The notes below the pieces were generated by a model. It saw only the letters and a list, made by a program, of their open reading frames with translations. It searched no databases and was not told the origin of the DNA. From DAOPZC01 sp035353175 (GTDB lineage: Bacteria > Verrucomicrobiota > Kiritimatiellia > RFP12 > UBA1067), in contig DAOPZC010000062.1 in the NCBI GenBank assembly GCA_035353175.1, positions 1-26,739 on the forward strand: a DNA stretch of 26,739 bases, in the 5' to 3' direction. Shown in pieces: positions 24,297 through 26,739 of this stretch. How positions within the stretch are numbered: position 1 is the stretch's first letter; each line of letters starts with the position of its first letter. The position numbers and the translations under genes were made by a program.

Positions 24297-25262
24297 TTAG
24301 GCACCCTGCCCCGCAAAGAAACGATCCATCAGCGCGCTGTGCTCGGCGTCGGTGAACCCGCCGCTCTCAATCGAGACCCAGCCGCTGTAACCGATCTCTT
24401 CGATCACCCGGCGCACCGACTTCCAGTCGACGCTGCCATGGCCGATCGGTACAAAATCGCCGTCGTTTTTCTTCTCGCGGTCGATCTTGAAATCCTTGAT
24501 GTGGAGCTTGACGATGTTCTTGTTGAGCGCCCGCAGCCACTGTTCGGTCTGCGCGTAGCGGACGTTGTTGCCGAGGTCGAGGTACGCCCTCACCTGCTTG
24601 TCGTTGAACGACTGCACGAACGCCGCCGCGAAGTCCGGCAAAACCCAGAGATTGCTCCACACGTTCTCGAGCGCAATTGTCACGTGCGCTTGGGCCGCCA
24701 CGGGGATCAACTCCTCCACCGCCGACCGCGAGAGCTCGGTCGCCTTATTCTGGGCTTCCATATACGCCGCAAACGGCGCGTTGTCGCCCTCGACGACCGA
24801 TTTGACCAGCAGCGTTTTGGGATCGAAGTCGATCTTAAACTGCGACGGCTTCGGGATCGTTCCGCCTACGCGGCACGGCACGAGCAGAATGGCGTCGGCA
24901 CCATAGGCGGCCGTCACCTGAATCAGGCGCTTCACGTCGTCGATCGACTTGCGCCGCGCCGCCGGATCGGCGTTGTTGAAGTCGGCCCAGCCGCCCATGA
25001 ACGAGTGGATTTTGAGCCCGTGCTTCTCCGCGACAAGCCGTCCCTGCGCGGCCTGTTCCACTGTAACGTCCTTCTTCGTCAGCTCCACGCCGGGGAAGCC
25101 GGCCTTGGCGATCCGCTCGCACGTCGCGTCGTCCGCCACCCCCGCGAGCAGCGCCTTCTGCAGCTTCGTTTTGAAGGCGACGTCCGCCGCCCGCGATGCC
25201 GACGGCAACCCCGACACGATCCCCGCCGCCGCGGCGGCCTTCAGAAAATCACGTCTGTTCAT
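24297..25262 (-). CDS. Tat-exported sugar isomerase/epimerase-like TIM barrel
   Basis: This 321-residue protein belongs to the xylose-isomerase-like (AP endonuclease 2) barrel family. A Tat signal (NRRDFLKAAAAAG) starts at ATG 25262. That start is chosen because AAAGGA is 6 nt upstream, while the ATG at 25268 abuts it. Metal-site residues expected for the family are visible: Glu199 in ALENVW, Asp229 in YLDLGN, His254 in KLHIKDF, and Glu299 in SIESGG. Cytosolic relatives isomerise or epimerise sugars; exported ones often sit next to Gfo/Idh/MocA oxidoreductases and may cleave or epimerise keto-sugar intermediates. Here it is sandwiched between two such oxidoreductases, 44 bp after copy A, so a joint role in periplasmic sugar conversion is likely. 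Confidence 0.9.
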   Translation of the reverse strand: MNRRDFLKAAAAAGIVSGLPSASRAADVAFKTKLQKALLAGVADDATCERIAKAGFPGVELTKKDVTVEQAAQGRLVAEKHGLKIHSFMGGWADFNNADPAARRKSIDDVKRLIQVTAAYGADAILLVPCRVGGTIPKPSQFKIDFDPKTLLVKSVVEGDNAPFAAYMEAQNKATELSRSAVEELIPVAAQAHVTIALENVWSNLWVLPDFAAAFVQSFNDKQVRAYLDLGNNVRYAQTEQWLRALNKNIVKLHIKDFKIDREKKNDGDFVPIGHGSVDWKSVRRVIEEIGYSGWVSIESGGFTDAEHSALMDRFFAGQGA

Positions 25263-25306
25263 TTGCATTCCTTTCGGTTCCTCAGTCTGCTTCTCAGCCC
25301 TGTTCC

Positions 25307-26587
25307 TCACGCCTTGCCCGGCACCGACGCAACGCCTTCGGCCGGCATCGGGATGTCGTCCGTACGCTCAAAATCCGCCGCCGTGAACTTGGCGTTCATG
25401 TTGTAGAACTCCGACTCCGCGTTGGTCAGCAGGTCCGACAGGCGCACCGTGCGGCCCGTGTAGGCGGAGAAGGTGCCCATGATCGTCGTGGCGGTCGACA
25501 TCGCCACCTGCTCGCCCTCGTTGATCAGCTTGCCGTCGAGCAGGCCGCCGAGGAAATCGCAGTGCTCCATGATCAATCCGTTTTCGTGGCGGTCCTTGAT
25601 CCGAGCCTCGTCGTACGCCACCTCTTTACCGTCGAACCGCGTGATCTTGCCGCCGCAGGCCACCTCGCCCTCCGAGCCGACCAAAATCGTGCCGAGACGG
25701 TCCGAGCAGCCGGAGATATGGCGCCCGATCGCCTGCACGTGCACGGAGTCGCCGTAGTCGTAGTCGATCGCCATGCAGTCGTAGATGTCGCCGATGCCGG
25801 CAGGGCGGCGGTGGCGCGCGCCGATGGCCATCGCGGTCTTCGGGAAGCGCCCGATGAACCAGTTCGCGAGGTCGATCTCGTGGATCGCCTGCTCCGTGAT
25901 CTGGTCGCCGGACATCTCCCAGAAGTGGTACCAGTTGTTGCAGAGGTAGGCGGCGTTCGACTCCTTCTCGCGGCGCGGCCGGACCCAGATGCCGCCGTGG
26001 CAGCGGTAGACCTGGCCCGCAAGGATCCGCCCGATCGCGCCGTTCTGCACGGGCCCGATCTGCCGGAGGTAGCGGTTGGAGTGGCGGTGCAGCGTGCCCG
26101 ACAGGATCGAGAGGTTCTTGGCCTTGGCCTCCGCGACGCCTTTGAGGAAATGGCGCAGGCCCGCCGCATCCGTGGCGATCGGCTTCTCGGCAAAGATGTG
26201 CTTGCCCGCCTTGACGCACGCCTCGAGGTGCAGCGGACGGAAGATCGGCGGCGTCGCCAGCAGCACGATCTCGGCGTCCGACTCTAAAACCTTCTTGTAC
26301 CCGCCGGCGCCGCCGAACGCGAACTTCTCGTCGCAGCCGTTGGCCTTGCAGACCGCGGCGGCTTTTTCCTGGAAGAAGTCGGCCGCCGCCACCAGCACCG
26401 CCTTATGGCCGAGCCGCTCCGCTGCGGCCTGAATGTTTTGGACGGCCCCGGAACCGCGGCCGCCGCAGCCGACCACCGCGAATTTGAAGACGCGCTGCGC
26501 CTGCCCAAAACTGACAGCCGGCGCTGCCGCCAACGCCCCCGCCCCCGCCAGAAACGCACGCCGCGAAACCTGCATCGGCATCACCAT
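25307..26587 (-). CDS. Tat-exported Gfo/Idh/MocA oxidoreductase (copy A)
   Basis: This 426-residue paralogue of copy B has the same layout: Tat signal (SRRAFLAGAGALAAAP), Rossmann motif VVGCGGRGSG (about 39-47), EKP at 134-136, and IHEIDLANWFIGRFP. The start at 26587 is chosen for GGGGGAGA 5 nt upstream; an earlier in-frame ATG at 26602 overlaps that ribosome binding site. It is the first gene of the operon, about 57 bp downstream of a consensus-like promoter. The region after the Rossmann domain differs more from copy B (for example, the YRCHGGIWVRPRREKES segment), which hints at different substrates or a two-step pathway. The reaction and substrate are not determinable from sequence. Confidence 0.9.
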   Translation of the reverse strand: MVMPMQVSRRAFLAGAGALAAAPAVSFGQAQRVFKFAVVGCGGRGSGAVQNIQAAAERLGHKAVLVAAADFFQEKAAAVCKANGCDEKFAFGGAGGYKKVLESDAEIVLLATPPIFRPLHLEACVKAGKHIFAEKPIATDAAGLRHFLKGVAEAKAKNLSILSGTLHRHSNRYLRQIGPVQNGAIGRILAGQVYRCHGGIWVRPRREKESNAAYLCNNWYHFWEMSGDQITEQAIHEIDLANWFIGRFPKTAMAIGARHRRPAGIGDIYDCMAIDYDYGDSVHVQAIGRHISGCSDRLGTILVGSEGEVACGGKITRFDGKEVAYDEARIKDRHENGLIMEHCDFLGGLLDGKLINEGEQVAMSTATTIMGTFSAYTGRTVRLSDLLTNAESEFYNMNAKFTAADFERTDDIPMPAEGVASVPGKA

Positions 26588-26643
26588 GATATTCTCCCCC
26601 AAAGAGTAAAAAAAAACGATTTAAAACCAACCTACAGTGCGAT

Positions 26644-26672
26644 AGTGTATGAATTGGCAACGCGGTTGTCAA
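26644..26672 (-). promoter_or_regulatory. sigma70 promoter of the Gfo-isomerase-Gfo operon
   Basis: On the minus strand, a perfect TTGACA (26667-26672) is followed after exactly 17 bp by TACACT (26644-26649, 4 of 6). The start codon is 57 bp beyond the -10, leaving a leader of about 50 nt. This is the best -35 in the window. Confidence 0.6.
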
Positions 26673-26739
26673 CGCCGGGGTTCCTTGTGGACTTACCCCA
26701 TTTTTCAGCCTGAAGCGAACAGTGGCAGTTCCGGCTGCA

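Noticed and set aside
23174..25406. Long plus-strand frames (339 and 479 residues) across the oxidoreductase operon
   Set aside because: They are shadows of the minus-strand Gfo and isomerase genes, which have full motif sets and ribosome binding sites.

Overview
The window is a GC-rich bacterial chromosomal segment with 18 well supported protein genes and one tRNA. The gene mix suggests an anaerobic or microaerobic, polysaccharide-degrading member of the PVC group. It includes Tat-exported Gfo/Idh/MocA oxidoreductases, a very large CotH/lamin-tail protein, several secreted glycosidase-like proteins, and a two-gene NrfHA nitrite reductase. I would guess Verrucomicrobiota, perhaps Kiritimatiellota-like. 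This is inferred from family content only; there is no rRNA to confirm it.

Layout. 133-5058 (+): a small lipoprotein with an ExbD-like domain, a patatin-type phospholipase, an enlarged NAD-dependent DNA ligase (LigA), a YchJ-type SEC-C protein and a HAD phosphatase overlapping it. 5107-6438 (-): a secreted calcineurin-like phosphoesterase. 6573-10397 (+): a 1274-residue secreted LTD/CotH protein with a good promoter placed so close that its mRNA may be leaderless. 10502-12444 (-): nrfH-nrfA, an ammonia-forming nitrite reductase whose five haem motifs are all CXXCH. 12863-14233 (-): a secreted GH39-like glycosidase. 14567-14644 (-): tRNA-His with a clear terminator.

14754-21152 (-): a tight three-gene operon. 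It runs from a CBM/TIM-barrel glycosidase-like protein, through a lipoprotein of about 18 NHL repeats, to a BNR (sialidase-fold) protein that lacks the arginine of the classical RIP motif. 21225-21869 (+): a divergent ThyX-like protein with an RHK-X7-S motif and a cysteine-rich tail. 22032-22907 (+): an RsuA/RluB-type pseudouridine synthase. 22910-26587 (-): an operon of two paralogous Tat-exported Gfo/Idh/MocA oxidoreductases flanking a Tat-exported xylose-isomerase-like TIM barrel, with a consensus-like sigma70 promoter upstream.

How they may work together. Most of the right half encodes exported carbohydrate-active proteins. The two oxidoreductases plus isomerase resemble modules that process glycosides by oxidation (keto-sugar chemistry), and the upstream operons supply candidate hydrolases and binding propellers. 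The most notable points are the Gfo-isomerase-Gfo export module, the sialidase-like/NHL/GH operon, the atypical ThyX homologue, and LigA with an insert and a C-terminal sliding-clamp-like motif.
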